Made by a program: the position numbers and the translations under genes. A stretch of DNA of 64,000 nt from contig NW_022145521.1 of the NCBI RefSeq assembly GCF_000002235.5, positions 62,001 through 126,000 on the forward strand, given 5' to 3'. The first letter of the stretch is position 1, and every line of letters begins with the position of its first letter. Below, one piece after another: positions 26,256 to 40,230 of the stretch. Under the pieces are notes generated by a model, which saw nothing but the letters and a program-made list of their open reading frames with translations, was not told where the DNA came from and ran no database searches. The stretch comes from Strongylocentrotus purpuratus (lineage: Eukaryota > Echinodermata > Echinoidea > Camarodonta > Strongylocentrotidae).

Positions 26256-27731
26256 CACCTACTCTATTCCTTTCCAATCCCTTTTCTCTTCTTCAGTCTC
26301 TTCCCATCCCTTTCCTGTCTCTCCCTTGACCCCTTCATTCCTTCCTTAATCCTTATTCTGCAAAAGTTAAAATTCAAGGGAATGGACAGTGATTCAGCTC
26401 TGGAAAACTAAAAAAAAAGAGGTATAAAAAATTAATCAAACAAGCTCTGACTAGAAAAACCCCTTTATAATTGTGTAGAGATGCAGCTCCTTCTCTCAGA
26501 ACTTATAAGAAGGAAGCAAAATCTATGCTTGAACAAGGACTCCATGGAGAACCTTAAATGAAAAGCTAAAATAAACTGGAATTGAATACACAAACTTCAA
26601 ACTTAATGCTTAAAGTTACTTTAATGCTGATAGTAACCTGTACTGTCTAATAAATATTTCAGGGAAGAAATTTAATGACATTTATTGGCATTCATGGAAG
26701 AGGTATTTTCATTATTGGTATCATTACAACTCAAATAACATCTCTGGAGCAAGTTTTTGTTCTTTGATGAATTCCATAGTAAATCAATAATTTGGAAGCA
26801 CTCAAAATATTCTCCCCACAGTAAGCACTCAGAAAGGTTCATACAAAGGTTAATTTAGGTAAAATGGCAAAGAAGATTTGACAGAAAATGACAAGATCTG
26901 CCTTTATCAATCACCCTGACGGACAGGTATCTATCCCAAGATATGCAAAAAAAAAATGAACCTCTCTTTGTCGTAACCCAAAAAGTACGATTGAATGAAT
27001 GTTTCTCAATACTAAAAAACTATAGAAAAAAATGTATGTGTTTGAATGATAAGTTAACATTGATGCCTTACTCTAAGCCAGTTTTCTAGTCTGATAATAT
27101 TAGCCTACTTTAATAAGAAGAGTTCCTTTCCTAATCGTCTTTCCTGAAAACCAATACTAAGCCCTAGGATCGTGTAATGAAAAGTGCATTACTTCGCTAA
27201 ATACAGTTTTGTGGACATGATTGCCAAAATTTGACATCACTTTGGCTGTGCTGGATTGTTACTAAATTTAGAAGCTTTCCGACCAGTTCAAGGAATATGA
27301 CAGGTTTTTCTGGTCAAAGTTATCTGAAAATTTAATTTAAAATGGTCCAACCAATGGTGTAGAGCGTATTGAGAAATTGAGGGCCCCTTATACCGTTGGG
27401 GAGGGGGCGATGTTACTGGGTGAATGAAATGCAAATCACAAGGACACCAATTAATAAGATAGGGGGAAGGGGTCCCATCACTTTTTTTTCACATTCCCTT
27501 CCCACCCTCTCCCTATATTGCACCCTTCCCCATTGTAAGTTGATTTAAAGGTTCCCTGAGTCCCTCTAGAGTTTTTTTAGAGTTTTTTCTAAATACAAAT
27601 CCCTCCAGATAATTTTTTGTTATTGCTTGAATATATGCAGTGCATCCAGTAGTATAGACCTATACTATAGTTCATCTCTTAATACCTTTAACAAATATCT
27701 CAAACTCATCTCTTCTGTTAACAATATAATT
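25500..27731. other. Non-coding stretch with a (CT)n tract at 26214-26250
   Basis: The region from 25515 to 25700 gives a vaguely LINE-like conceptual translation in broken frames, but no motif I can name. The (CT)n run and nearby pyrimidine-rich DNA create serine/leucine-rich phantom frames. Nothing else stands out. Confidence 0.4.
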
Positions 27732-27777
27732 GTAAAGCGCATTTGAACATATCTTTAGAAAATGCGCTATAAAACTA
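27732..27777 (+). mobile_element. Probable retroposon 3' tail leading into a CAT repeat
   Basis: TAAAGCGCATTTGAACATA and then AAATGCGCTATAAAACTA resembles the 3' terminal segment of CR1/L2-type LINEs or derived SINEs, which end in short repeats. Here the terminal repeat appears to have expanded into the following microsatellite. Confidence 0.45.
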
Positions 27778-27933
<156 letters not shown>

Positions 27934-30900
27934 TACATATGCTCATATGCAAATTTGAAACCTTGCCTGAACATGACCACCTGTGGGATACCATGGTGAA
28001 GTGTTGTCTTATTGAAATATTACAGAAGACATTATGGTGACCTTTGACATCGAGACTTCTACGAGCAATACAATGATATTACTGACATGGCCATAGAGTA
28101 GAATTCTCATGTTTACCACTTTTTTTACAGTTAGAGAAAGGTCTCCCAAATACAGCAGAGATAAAAAAAAAAAAAAAAAAAAAATGAGACACAAATCCCT
28201 TCAAATTGTCCTCTTCAACAACAATACCATCTCACCTTTAAGGAAAACAAGGAATTAAAAAACTCTCTAAACACCTACTTGTAGACAGTGTACAACATTG
28301 TAAACATGAAGGGCAGTGACATGGATCTGGCTCTCCATAAAGTGAATATCGAGGAGGTCAATAACCTCTTCACTTTTACCTTATCTTGTATCTCTATTTG
28401 GCAATAAACAAAACACCCTTTCAACATTTATTTTTGTTTTCATCACTTGTTCCTCGGATTTGATTTTCTTGAAAAAAAACCTAAAGATCATCTGGTGTTT
28501 TTCTTCATTTTTTTTTTTTTTTATACAGACACGTACTGATATATAATATAGCACTGAATCCACTGATCCTTTCTCTAATTTTGTATGTCCTCTTTTTATT
28601 ATTATTATTTTGATAATGTTCCTGCAAATTAAATTAATGTAGATGCTTTCAGGTTCACTGCTTTATGAGATGAGGAGATGGGGGGAGGGAGAGAGAGAGA
28701 GAGAGAAAAGAGAGAAAGAAAGAGAGAGTGGGGGGGGGGGCAAAGACAAGGGTTATACAAAAAAAGAGAAGGGAGGGAAAGGAGTGAGATGAAGAGAGGA
28801 AGGGAAAGAGGGAGAGCCATACAGAGAGAGTGATAGACGGAAAGAAGAAGCAAGAGTGTGATATGGGGGGGGGGGGGGTTAAGAGAGGAAGGGGGTGAGT
28901 GAGCCAGTGGGAACTGTAACTGCACAGGAAGCCCCCTTTTCACATTTCCTAAGCGGGACAAAAGCCTGGCGACTTAGAGCAGATTGGCAAACCACATAAA
29001 GCCGGCCAAGTGAGTGGATTTCCTGGAAAGCCATTCCTCTGCAGGGCATGATGAAGAAAAGAACTGAAGTAAAATGGAAACTCCTGGTTGATTCTTAACA
29101 CACTCGCAGGACAATGACTTTCTCCCATTTACAGCTGCGGTTAGCCTGCCTTCCAGAATTTCCTCCTCGTAAATAAAATATGACAGGCTGAATAAAGCGC
29201 ATCTAAACTAATTCTCCACTATTGCTGTTATGTTCATTCTTGAAAGAAGAGGAACATTGAAGTTTAGTTAATCTTAATTATATACATTGCAGACTTGGTC
29301 CGACACATTTCTGTCGAGGGTAAAAATTCATAAGGCCTTGAGAAAAGGCTATACTGCCTGCTTGATTAAATCGATATCAAAAGTACGGATCTATTTTCCT
29401 ATCCATGGTAGAGTTTACAATAAAAAATAAATTCAAGGAGTAGTCATTGTCGCTGAAAGGTACAATTTTAAGTAATTCTCAAACTCTAACCACAAGAAAA
29501 CGACACTCTAAAAGCATTAACAGTTCCTTTGCTTCGTTCTGTTCTTGATTGCAAATTCAAATCCATTTTATTTTCTTGCCCGAAGCTGTGATCTCTTCTC
29601 TTGGGGCGGAAAATGTCACTCTCCCACGCAAATCGTACTAAAACAAGCCGGGTACAGGCCCGTAGGTATACACGGCGGAATGAAATGGTGCTGTATGCCG
29701 GGTCTAAGAAAGCACAGCTGTTTAATATGAGTGGAGTGCATGGATGCTGGAATACATGAAGATGATTCTGCATGATCTCAAAAGGGGAGATCATCTTCTT
29801 CTAGACATATTGCTTGCTGAGATTTGCCATGTCCCTCCTACACCCACGCACATTCAATGGGAGTAGTCTACAAGCCCCAGACCTTAACAGGAAACTTTCA
29901 TGTAGCTCACCAAATGAAAACAATGATCATTAATACATGCTCTGCGATTCTTTTTTTATTGGGGGGGGGGGGGGGAGTGGAACATCAAAATCAAATACAA
30001 GAAAATAAAATGTATCTGGATAATTTCACTCAATCTAAACAATCATAAAATGCAGTTCGATGAATGATCTTTATTTAGTGCTTTCATTAATGATACATGA
30101 AAAATAGTATGCCGGGCGTTTTATGTATGTTTAAAAAAATTATAATTTGCCTAAAAATGCAATATCTCGAAAGTGCAAAGTACATGTACAGCAGAGACAA
30201 TAACAATGTCAATGATGAAAACTAAGAAAAACATATCAACAATAGGGTACCAAATAGGTGGTGTCACTGCATGAACCTTGTGCTCTTTAATTTCTATAAA
30301 TGGTTGCAGATCGGTCAAAATTCATATTTAAAAGACAGATCAAGACTCGAGATGTTTCAAGGAAACAATATCGGGTTCGAGATCGTGAGACTACATCATC
30401 ACTACAACATACTGTATACAGCACTCCATATATCGCAGCTGGGAACGATTTATTGCTCTCGACATGTTCCTACATCTCTCACAGTGCAGTATTCTACAGA
30501 CTCTTCGATACATGTACTCTACATTATGTGCAAACTGCCCTCACAGGTTTCAAGTGTACGATACGCATGTGTGTGTGTGTGTGTGTGTGGGTGCGTATTG
30601 TCTATAGAATCTGAAGCCCTGGCAGGTTGCCTTCTTCGTAGTTTACAGACCCTTGTCAATCATACTGTGTACGTAAAACATACGCGTAGTGTTTGAACTG
30701 TGAGACTACTGCCAACTACTGCACCCCCACAGGCCAGGTACTATAGCTGCTCCTGGCATCACTTGGTACAGCCAGAGAAAAGCAGAGTTGGGTTCGGCCC
30801 ATGATTTCATGGAATTATGTTTTTAATATCAAATTAGAGTCTGTGACTGCAGACTGCCTTCTTACAGCATTATGCACTGACATTTCTTGTATGACCCGCT

Positions 30901-31560
30901 CCCTCTTTCTGTCATCCCGCATCAAGCGTAACGATTATCAAGATGTCCCCTGTAACGTTAAGATGGAGTCCCAACATGGGCGGTTCATACATGTAGGTAG
31001 AAATATTTTAGTCGGTCAAATACAACCGTAAAGATAATTAGGAACTTATCTCATCTCTTAAATGATATCACTGAAAAAGAATAACCACTGTAAATGAATA
31101 AATTAAAAAAAACAGACTCAAAGTAAAATCGTCTGTACTAGAATTGTCAACAGTTATCAAAGAAGTGAAAATGCCACTTAGTGATCAAAATCCTCTGCAA
31201 ACAAAGTATATGCTGAATAAAATAGTAATAGCTGGCAAAATAATTAATATCTCCTATCAGAACATTCTTAAAGTCTAACAATTCATCTAAGCCACCTACG
31301 ATTTCTAGAAATAAAGCCTGGTCTCCTTAAACAAAAAAAAACCTGCAATAGATGGTGACAATATCAAACTGGCATCTACATTCTTTTTGTCTCCCTCTTT
31401 CCCTGTCATTCTAATGAAGCTGCACATTTCCTTTGACGTGACCACAAATATAGCACAAATTTCCCCCAAGTAAGGATTTACTGGAAAGCATCCAGATCAT
31501 CTGCCATAATCTTGTTTAATATCCTCCTTTATCTCTCAAATATCACTTCACTTTTTAGCT
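27934..31560. other. Non-coding stretch with simple repeats
   Basis: It contains a poly(A) run near 28164-28182, GA-rich blocks with G runs at 28688-28740 and 28866-28878, a G run at 29959-29975, and a (GT)n at 30570-30590. An open frame on the minus strand at 29486-29794 shows no family resemblance and is not called. Confidence 0.45.
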
Positions 31561-31649
31561 TGCATGCTACACTTATCAAGTATATTATGTGTAAATGCCT
31601 TGAGTGAAAGATATAATTCCTGTACTTGTGTGTGTATGTGTGGGTGTGG

Positions 31650-31652
31650 CAG

Positions 31653-31693
<41 letters not shown>

Positions 31694-31954
31694 CTTTCTC
31701 TCGCCTTTCCTCACTTGGCAACAGCAACAGCAAACACCAAAGATAGCTACATAACCCCCATCCTTCTCTTTCCTTCCACTCCTTCCTCTCCCTCTCATTC
31801 TTTCTCTCTCCTTCTCATTCTCTCTCTCTCTCTCTCTCTCATTCTTTCTCTCGCCTTTCCTCACTTGGCAACAGCGAACACCAAGGAAAGCTACATCATC
31901 CCCATCCTCCTCTTTCCTTCCACTCCTCCCTCTCCCTCCCTCTCCCTCTCCCTC

Positions 31955-32045
<91 letters not shown>
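31650..32045. repeat. (CT)n-rich block with an internal duplication
   Basis: CT dinucleotide runs enclose two copies of a phrase that includes CTCGCCTTTCCTCACTTGGC, then AACACCAA, a GCTACAT-containing stretch, and CTTTCCTTCCACTCC, about 155 bp apart. The frames across the block on both strands are artefacts (Ser/Leu or Arg/Glu). Confidence 0.88.
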
Positions 32046-32046
<1 letters not shown>

Positions 32047-35000
32047 ACTTCATCTCCCTCATCTCCATGGGCACCATGCCATTTATCTCCCTTCACACTC
32101 CCTCTTATTTTTACACCTTACCTCCCTCTGTTGGGGTCTCTCTTAAGGCTAATGCCAATTTTGTACCAGCATGCACACTGCATCCTTTCCCAACCAAACA
32201 GGAACAGGTTCACTGATATGCAACAACCGCTCCAAGGGCCTCTTGAGGAATCTTGAAAAGTGCTCCTCTCTTTCTCTCTTCGTATATTTCCCTCCCCATT
32301 TAGATCTTGACTTTCACCCAACACAATGCCTAATTCTCTAACCATACACGAGCATGATTCAATGACATATGGCCCCTTAATAAGTATTTTTCTCTTCACA
32401 TACTCCTTTTCAATCTTCCTTTCCCCCACCTTATCCCCCTGCCTCTTTCGCTTCCTCTGTTCATGTCACTTTCTTTTAATGAAGGCAAACATACATACAT
32501 CCTTGCCAAACCATACAGAGCATGGTTCACTGACATGCAGCAATCGCTGCAAGTGCCTCCAGAGGAATCTCACACAATACTACACACACAACACTCCCCA
32601 GGCTAACAACTACATGAGGACATTGTTGAATAAAACCAATAACTTACAGAGATGTCTGAATGGATCCGGAATCCCTCCTCAAAATCTCCAAGCGAAGGAA
32701 CGGAATGCCTTCCAGGTAGACAAGAGACAAACTCCTCCACAAGTCCACAATTTCACTTGATCTAAGAGCTCAGTTCTAACTGTAATTACTACCTTGTAGT
32801 AAGAAGGGCTTTCAAATTACACTTGCTCCCTGGCGAAGTTCCTTGCCAAGCACTCAAACTTTGTGAGGAAGGAACAGCTTTATAAAACACAAAACCTTAC
32901 CGGTAAAATAGTCCAATAGATGACATGACATCAAGTTAATTATGCAGACATCAAAATCATATTGAACGAATATAAATTTCCTACAAACGTTCACTCAGGA
33001 GTATCGATTCTAGGATAAACACGTCCTAAAGGAGCACGACATCCTGATAAATTCCACTGAACTAGCCGGTTTTTTTAAGGCCATGGACCAATGACTCACT
33101 TACAGACATGGCATTAGTCTGAACAATATGGAAATTATTTGTGATCATGTTCCTGAAAAGAATGTAGAGGATCAATCCTAATTAAAGCGTTCTGCTTCCC
33201 AATTAACCAGAACAACGAAAAAAACAGGGAAAAGGAAAAAACAAAAAGGTAAGGCTGTGAATCATTACTACCAGTGTACAGGTGTACATGTACGCTTTTA
33301 AAGGAAAACTTGGAAGTTTAGAGCTGTGATCATCCTGCGACATAAATGATCATCTTAAACAGAAATAACAAAATTAACTAATTGCTGTAACTTGTTCGTC
33401 AAATCTGTAGGCCTAAATATTCAGAGGCTTTAATCAGGTTTGATGAATATGCCTTTTCTTCATCACAGACTTCTTGCACTACTGTCATCTTTCTGCGTAA
33501 ATTCTTACCAGACTTCTTTCCAGTGACGGGATCAGTTTTCCAGATGACAAAGAATGAATGAATTAGTAAAATCCCTGAAGACTTTTAATTTATAGTTACT
33601 GTTCCCCCTTCTAGATAGTCCGTAAGAGAAGAGCGAGAGGTCAAGAATGTCTCGTATCTGTCCCCCTTCCTGAAGTCGGAGCAGTGACCTTACTATAAGG
33701 ACAAGGCAGTTCCAGAAGAGGTGTGATCCAACGTCACTGTCAAGGTTCAAGAAAAAGTAGGAAGGGTTCGTTCATAGTATAAGTCATTTGGATGGACATC
33801 CTGTAACATCTGATTCACTTTTAATACATACATCCTATTCTCTTCCAAAAAACAAATCAACCCACACTTAAAAAGAAAGCTATACATAGCCTTTATCAAG
33901 AGGGGATAAGGTCATTAGGAAAGCACCAAGAATGGAAAGAAAAGGGGTCTTGTGATTTTAGGAAAACTGGGAATTGTAAGAAAACTACTAATGGAGAACC
34001 AGACAGAATTCCCCTTACTGATCCAATGATAAAATGTCAGCCGGTGCAGGAACAAGGAATGTTGATGAGAAACAAATCGTTCCCGAATCAATGTACAGAA
34101 CAAGAAAACAAAAACAATTCCCGACATGTTAAAGCAATCATTTACTGGAAGCCATGTGAGATGCATGTCTGTCAGTTCTAAGAACTAGTCGTGATCTAAG
34201 GCTCGATTTTAGACAAGTATCAGGGGCATTTGGTGTAAGGTGGTAGAAATTAACAATAACAAATTGGCAACAATGAAGAATAACAAAGGCATTGCATTTC
34301 TAACTCATTAGTCATGACTAAATGTTAAATGTGTAAATCGAAAAGCAAATAAATACACAGAGACTACATAAATTTGAACTTTTGAACTTGTCCAACAATG
34401 TGATTCTAACTAGTGAAAAACAATAAAATGCAAATTGTCATCCTACCAGATTCTGATGATTTTACAATACAGTACAAATGTATATCCAATAAATAGTTTC
34501 TAGTTACGTTTCCTCATTAGTTTTGAAGTGTTTCGCTGAGCAATTGTAGTTCCAAGTCAGTAAAAAATTCAATGAGTAGCATGCATATACAGTGTATAAT
34601 GGTTACTAAGAAAAATAGTTGATGGATATTCCACAAGTTTCTTATTCAACTAGAGGCAACAAAGATGTTATAGTCAAATGTGTTCTGAAACAAACTATAA
34701 AATCAGGGAATAATTTTCCTCAAATTTTTTGATTAGCAATTTCAGCCGATGGATAAATATTTCAAATGCAATTCTGTACATTTCTATGGAAGAAAACTGC
34801 TACACAAAAGATATTTTGTATAGCAGTCATGCAAAAATGCATAGCAAATTGCGATGCGATACCAGGAAAATTATTCCCTGAAAATGGAGGCAAACTTCCT
34901 CAATCACAAAGGACATGCGAGTATTAAAGTTCAAGGGATCCTATTTTTATCACTTGCTTCATACATGCTCATGTTCGCCAAATTTTAATCTTATTTTGAA

Positions 35001-35213
35001 GTCTCATTTATGAGATGCACTTGAACTTTGCTTTGTAAGATAACATGAAACACAAAATCCCCCAGTATCAAATATAACTTGTTCTACACGTATTTCGTGG
35101 TAAACATTTATTAGCAAACCCTACAGATATTTAAAAAAGGGGGAATACTATAATTTCAGAGCATCCAATCACATAGCATCTATTGTTCTGATAACTGTAC
35201 AAATTGGCCTAGG
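32046..35213. other. Non-coding stretch, nothing recognised
   Basis: No convincing exon, repeat boundary or RNA gene seen. Composition is ordinary for the window. Confidence 0.35.
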
Positions 35214-35603
35214 TTAAAGATAAAGTTGAGTTCTGGTCATGCGATTGCATTGTAAAAGAAACGGTGTGGAATCAATCAGAAAATGTTGATCATTTAGCAT
35301 TTAAGTATTGGTGTGTACTGCAAGGTTCTGGAATCATCAAAATAATAAGAAATTTGGCCCAGTCTTGGTACAGTTACAAGCACTTTACACAGAAAGATGT
35401 ATATGGGACTATACAAACATGTGGCATAAAAATCCGTCCCGATTTATGCTCTTACATGTTATATTTAGATTATTAAGGCATTTGAAGAGCCTTGCTTTTC
35501 AGGGAACATTTTGTATCTGATGTTCCTCCACACTTGCATAATAACAATGATAACGCTCACATATTATTTTTCACGTCTTCCGAGAACTCAACCTCCTCTT
35601 TAA
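35214..35603 (+). mobile_element. TTAA-bounded MITE, family B, copy 2
   Basis: Near-identical to 24352-24738 through most of its 390 bp, for example GGTCATGCGATTGCATTGT and TACTGCAAGGTTCTGGAATC. The same TTAAAGA termini bound it. Confidence 0.78.
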
Positions 35604-38600
35604 ACAAAAAAGGGTCTTACTACTTCATGTAGTCTAATAACTGAAACTGTAATTCCTTACAATTCTAAAATTTAACCTCTTTAAAAGCATGTTTAACACT
35701 GCCCTCTCCAAGAAACTTTGGCAAAACCATGTATTTTCTAGCCCACTTTATTTTGCATTCTTTCAACTTTCATAAATGTACAATAAAAATATTTTTTTAA
35801 ATACATAATTATGAAAAACAAGTTTGCAAGGAAAGACTATTGATCATAGCCCAGTTGGGACTTTTATCTACAGTAAGCAACGATTGCTATTTGATTTATG
35901 TCGGAATTGACATAATACTTGGGCTTCCAAGAAACTAGGAGGGAGTGAGTGAATAGTTACAGATCACTTTGCTCTTCTCTCTAGCTAATAAGAGAACAGC
36001 AGGGGGTAGTCTTGGGCTGCTGGTCACGAAGGGTACAAGTCTGAATATGGTGGTGCATATTTGTGAATGGTCTGGCGCCACACAGTGTAATGCATGAAGC
36101 CATGTTCGGTACATCCATGCGTGGGGCGGTACCCATTCCTCATCAGTGTTCCATCCAATAAGGTGATGCACACTGAAGAATGCACTAATGGTGGCGCACA
36201 TCTGTAAGTGGTTCGGTATTCCACCTGTGAGCATTGTTTTGAGCAAGTCAACGTGATAGTGTGTCAAGAAATGAAGGAATAGCTCATGCCACTTGCCCAA
36301 ACAAATATCAATTCCACACAAGTTATATCTACATGGAACAGCCAGTACCTACAAACAATGTATAAAGTCTTGCAACAATTCTGAAGAAAGAAAGTCTTAA
36401 ACGTGTTTGAGGACCTGAGAAATTGTGCATGTAGTCTGAGTTGTCAACACTGTGTTTGTTGACACGATGTTTACGTAAGAGCACAGGTAAGAGCACAGGT
36501 CTGATTGCTAAGACTACAGGACTATAAGAGGAGGTACATTATACGTAGAGAAGTCAACCTAGTATAGCCCCAACGAATGTCAACTATCCACAATGACTAA
36601 TAGTCAACAAGCAGGCAGCCTAAATTAATATCACAGAGATTCGGAGTCGCGGTCTGTGAACTTTGAGCACCGTCTAGTCTGAGAGTACAGACTCCCAATT
36701 GACACTTGAAAAAAAGACATTGTTTCTTGAGTCCAGCCTAATCTTCCTTCAAAATGATTGTGTAGGATGGATGAGAGCGGCTATAGTATATGGCCTTCGT
36801 GTGTTAGTCTAAATCCCACGCTGTCCAGACCATGTGTTATACACTGACCGATAAGGGTTTGTACCTGCAAATCAAGGTCTGGTTAAACTCTTTGAGCAGA
36901 CTAAGTACCATTAACGTCAATGCAAGAGCTACGATACTGGGAAACGGATGTATGTTGATTTCCCCATTCCCATTTTTGAAATGCTCATCGGGATGCGATG
37001 TATCAGTAATACTACTTTGTAAGAGATGGCTTAATCATTAATATCAAATTCTGAAGTTAACTAGAATGATCTTAGAAACGTGTTGGATAATTTGACTGTT
37101 TCCAAAGTGTTTGCACATTTTCTCAAAGTTCTTCTAGGTAATCCCTATCCAGTAAACATAAAGATTTCATTTTGTTTGCTGAGAAACCATGTTGACATAA
37201 TTTTAAGCTTATATTTCCAATCAATCCATACTCATTCTCGCTTTACACGATGTGCGTGTCAAAAAAAAAACAGATTTCAAAATACATGGAAATATGAGTA
37301 CTTATCTTTGGGGTTGTAAATAGTAGGTACTAAGAATATGATTTTATGAGTTTATTACAAATTAGCATAAATGAACAATGCAAAAAAAAGTACAAAGTTC
37401 ATATATGTTGTAGGCATACATACAGTCTGGTCTATTTATGGACAAAACACCCCAACGCCCTTCCAAAATTGCAACAAAAGGTTTTTCAACTGTTTCCAAA
37501 AGTGTTTGACATCACTAAAAACATACTAAACATCTAAGAAAATCTGACCCCTGGAAAATCTTAATTTTCAAAATAGCGGTCCAAGATGGCCACCAATACC
37601 TCAACATAGTAAAAAATCATGTCATTATATATCCATCTTAAAAATGTGATTTTAATATCTATATCACTTTTCAATTTGTTTGAAGTTCTAACATTTTAAG
37701 TATGTTGTTCCAGATGTTGAACACTACAAGAAACTCTTGAAAAACCTTTTGTGGCAATTTTTTGTTTTTTTTTTGTTGGGGGGGGGGGGGGGGGTCTACC
37801 CCTCTACTGACCCACTATTAGTGTGAATTTTGTGGTTTTGGAACCATAAAAGTTGAAATGATAAATCTCAGAACATTCACTTTACATTAACAATTGCTAT
37901 ATCTAGACACATACTCCAGTAACATGCACTATAAATGCTCTTCAGTTTTAAAATATTAAAATATGAACACAAAGTGAGTGATATATTTGCAGTATGACAC
38001 ATGCATATCCTCCTAACAATGCACACCAAAACACTCCAAGCATAATTAATGCTGCAGATACGATATTCCCTCGCTACTATTAGTAGCAGAATTAGTGCAT
38101 GCACCGTACAAATTGGGGGATATTCTGGCAGCCATCACACGGATGATACGACGCAGAGGAAATCCGCAATAAGAGCCGTCGCCTTACTCATGATTCGAGC
38201 CTGTCGTATTGCCTTCACCCATACATGTACTCTATCTATTGAACTGCAAGACTTTAGACAGGGATTTCCTTATCGACATCCAAAATTGGTCAGTTTAAAA
38301 TGGAAAGGGGGCTGGGGGAATTAGCCTATGTATACACATGATGGAGTTACTTTGTTTTCCCTTTTGTGAGATTACACCACTTACTGTAAGTCTATCTATA
38401 GTTTTTCCTTTTTTATATCCTAGAGGTGGTGTTAGAAAATAGATCTTACATCCTGATTCAGCTATCATACAAATTGCAAACAATAAACACAGACTGTAGG
38501 GGTTGCCCGAGGCAGATTAAGAACTTTATGTTCTTTTCTCTTTTCAGTCTTATTGGGGTTTTACCACTGATTACTAGTGTAGCAATATCACTAAAATTCC

Positions 38601-39412
38601 ACTGGCGATGTTTCGCAAATTTTCTAATCCTCAAGTTCATTCATTATTAAAATCACAATGAAAAACAGTTTAAAATCATTCTTTTAATTTTCATCAAGTT
38701 TTTACCACTGATTACCAGTGTTCCATTATCATTGAAATTCTAGGGATTGAGTTTTAAAATTTATTTCTTTTTCTGGGTCAATAGAAATTTAAAGGATAAG
38801 GAATAACTACTACTGATTACTGAACATTTACCACACAGACGTCTACATTAGTGCTCATACAGCCAGCTACATGCATCGTACATGTATGCATAGATATTGT
38901 CCAGTGACTCATTGTAATTGAGATATATATTTCAGGGCAGTCGAAATAACTCAATGAAAGACCAAAATAACTTCAGAACCTGAGCCATGGCTTCTAAAGC
39001 TAATCAAGTGCTCCTTTTATTTTATTTTCCATGATAATCAATCATTGATTGGCTTCATACAGACTTCATTTTCTAGGGTCATATTGAAGAAAAAAAGAAA
39101 AAAAAACATAACAAACAACAGACATGTGAACAAGGACATGTTGCACAAACAGGATACCAGACAAACAGAAGGAAAAGGAAAAAATAACCTCTTGACATTT
39201 ACAGTGCATTCTAAATCTTAGAGAAACCTTAAATGTAATGACCAGTTTGGGAAACGCCCCAATTTCAGAAAATGAAATGGAAGCTCTCATTACCAATCAT
39301 GTGAAAGAATATGTTTTGACTAATACATGATGATAAAAAATTTGCCGGGAAACCGCCTACTAATTCATATATTTGGTAAATTTGTTTCTCTCATGGTCTG
39401 TGAGAGATATAG
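35604..39412. other. Non-coding stretch with a weak internal repeat near 36030-36230
   Basis: On the minus strand at 35935-36321 a 128-codon frame contains two loosely similar halves (HLQMCATI and HSQICTTI). I cannot assign it, and it may be an old repeat. A run of 16 G lies at about 37779-37794. Nothing else is recognised. Confidence 0.35.
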
Positions 39413-39602
39413 GGTAGTCCCATATACATCTTTCTGTGTATAGTGATTGTAACTTTACGAAGAATGGGCCAAATTTCTTATCATTTTGATGATTCCAGAA
39501 CCTTGCAGATGCTAGATGCTAGATGATCAACCTTTTCTGATCGATTCCACAACGTTTCTTTCACAATGCAATCGCATGACCATAACTGGTCTTTACCTTT
39601 AA
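39413..39602 (-). mobile_element. MITE family B, truncated copy 3
   Basis: On the minus strand it starts at the TTAAAGGTAAAG terminus and runs through GCGATTGCATTGTGAAAGAA to GGGACTA. The distal half is absent. A duplicated GATGCTA/GATGCTAGATG stutter is present inside. Confidence 0.65.
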
Positions 39603-40070
39603 AATACCAACCACCCACTTTTGCAATGTTACTAACATGATATTGATTGTCAGATACCCCCACATAAATGCTTCCTTACGATGAAAACGAGGAAGTTCCG
39701 CTGGACACAGCCCATGTTTACATCATGGCTGACATCGGTAATCAAACTATTAACTGACTAAACTATCCCGCAATAAACGGTGAAGTTAATCATGAACCGG
39801 AGCACTTCAGAAATACTAATATTGTGACATTTTGCCTGCATTGTACTTTGTAGTTAATGAAAACTGGCCTGTTTGTACAGAAAACAGGTACCTCATTAGT
39901 TCAGCACCTGTCAAAATGGTACTAGTTAGCCTTTTAAAAGTGCAATCATGGAAGTAAAGCAGCGTCCCCAATAAAAGGTCAATGAACTTTTACAAATTCA
40001 GGCCAAGAAAGTGATCTCCAAGACCTACATACATGTAAGAACAAGGTTACTGGCAGTTTGTATATAGTTC
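39603..40070. other. Non-coding stretch, nothing recognised
   Basis: No frame or repeat of note. Confidence 0.35.
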
Positions 40071-40230
40071 TTTATAATGTAAAATATTCACATATATATA
40101 TTTCATTTTTATAATGTAAAATATTCACATATATATATATTCATTTTTTATAATGTAAAATATTCACATATATATATTTCATTTTTTATAATGTAAAATA
40201 TTCACATATATATATTTCATTTTTTATTAA
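40071..40230. repeat. AT-rich minisatellite, four units of about 38-40 bp
   Basis: The phrase TATAATGTAAAATATTCACA followed by (TA)n and TTCATTTTT is repeated four times in a row, with only T-run and TA-number differences. Confidence 0.92.

Noticed and set aside
29486-29794. 102-codon minus-strand frame
   Set aside because: No family features. It could overlap an untranslated exon but nothing in the sequence proves it.
31529-32146. Arg/Glu-rich and Ser/Leu-rich frames on both strands
   Set aside because: They are read across a CT/GA tract; overlapping frames on both strands show composition, not coding.
35935-36321. 128-codon minus-strand frame with two similar halves
   Set aside because: No recognisable domain, no splice context, and the internal similarity fits an old repeat.
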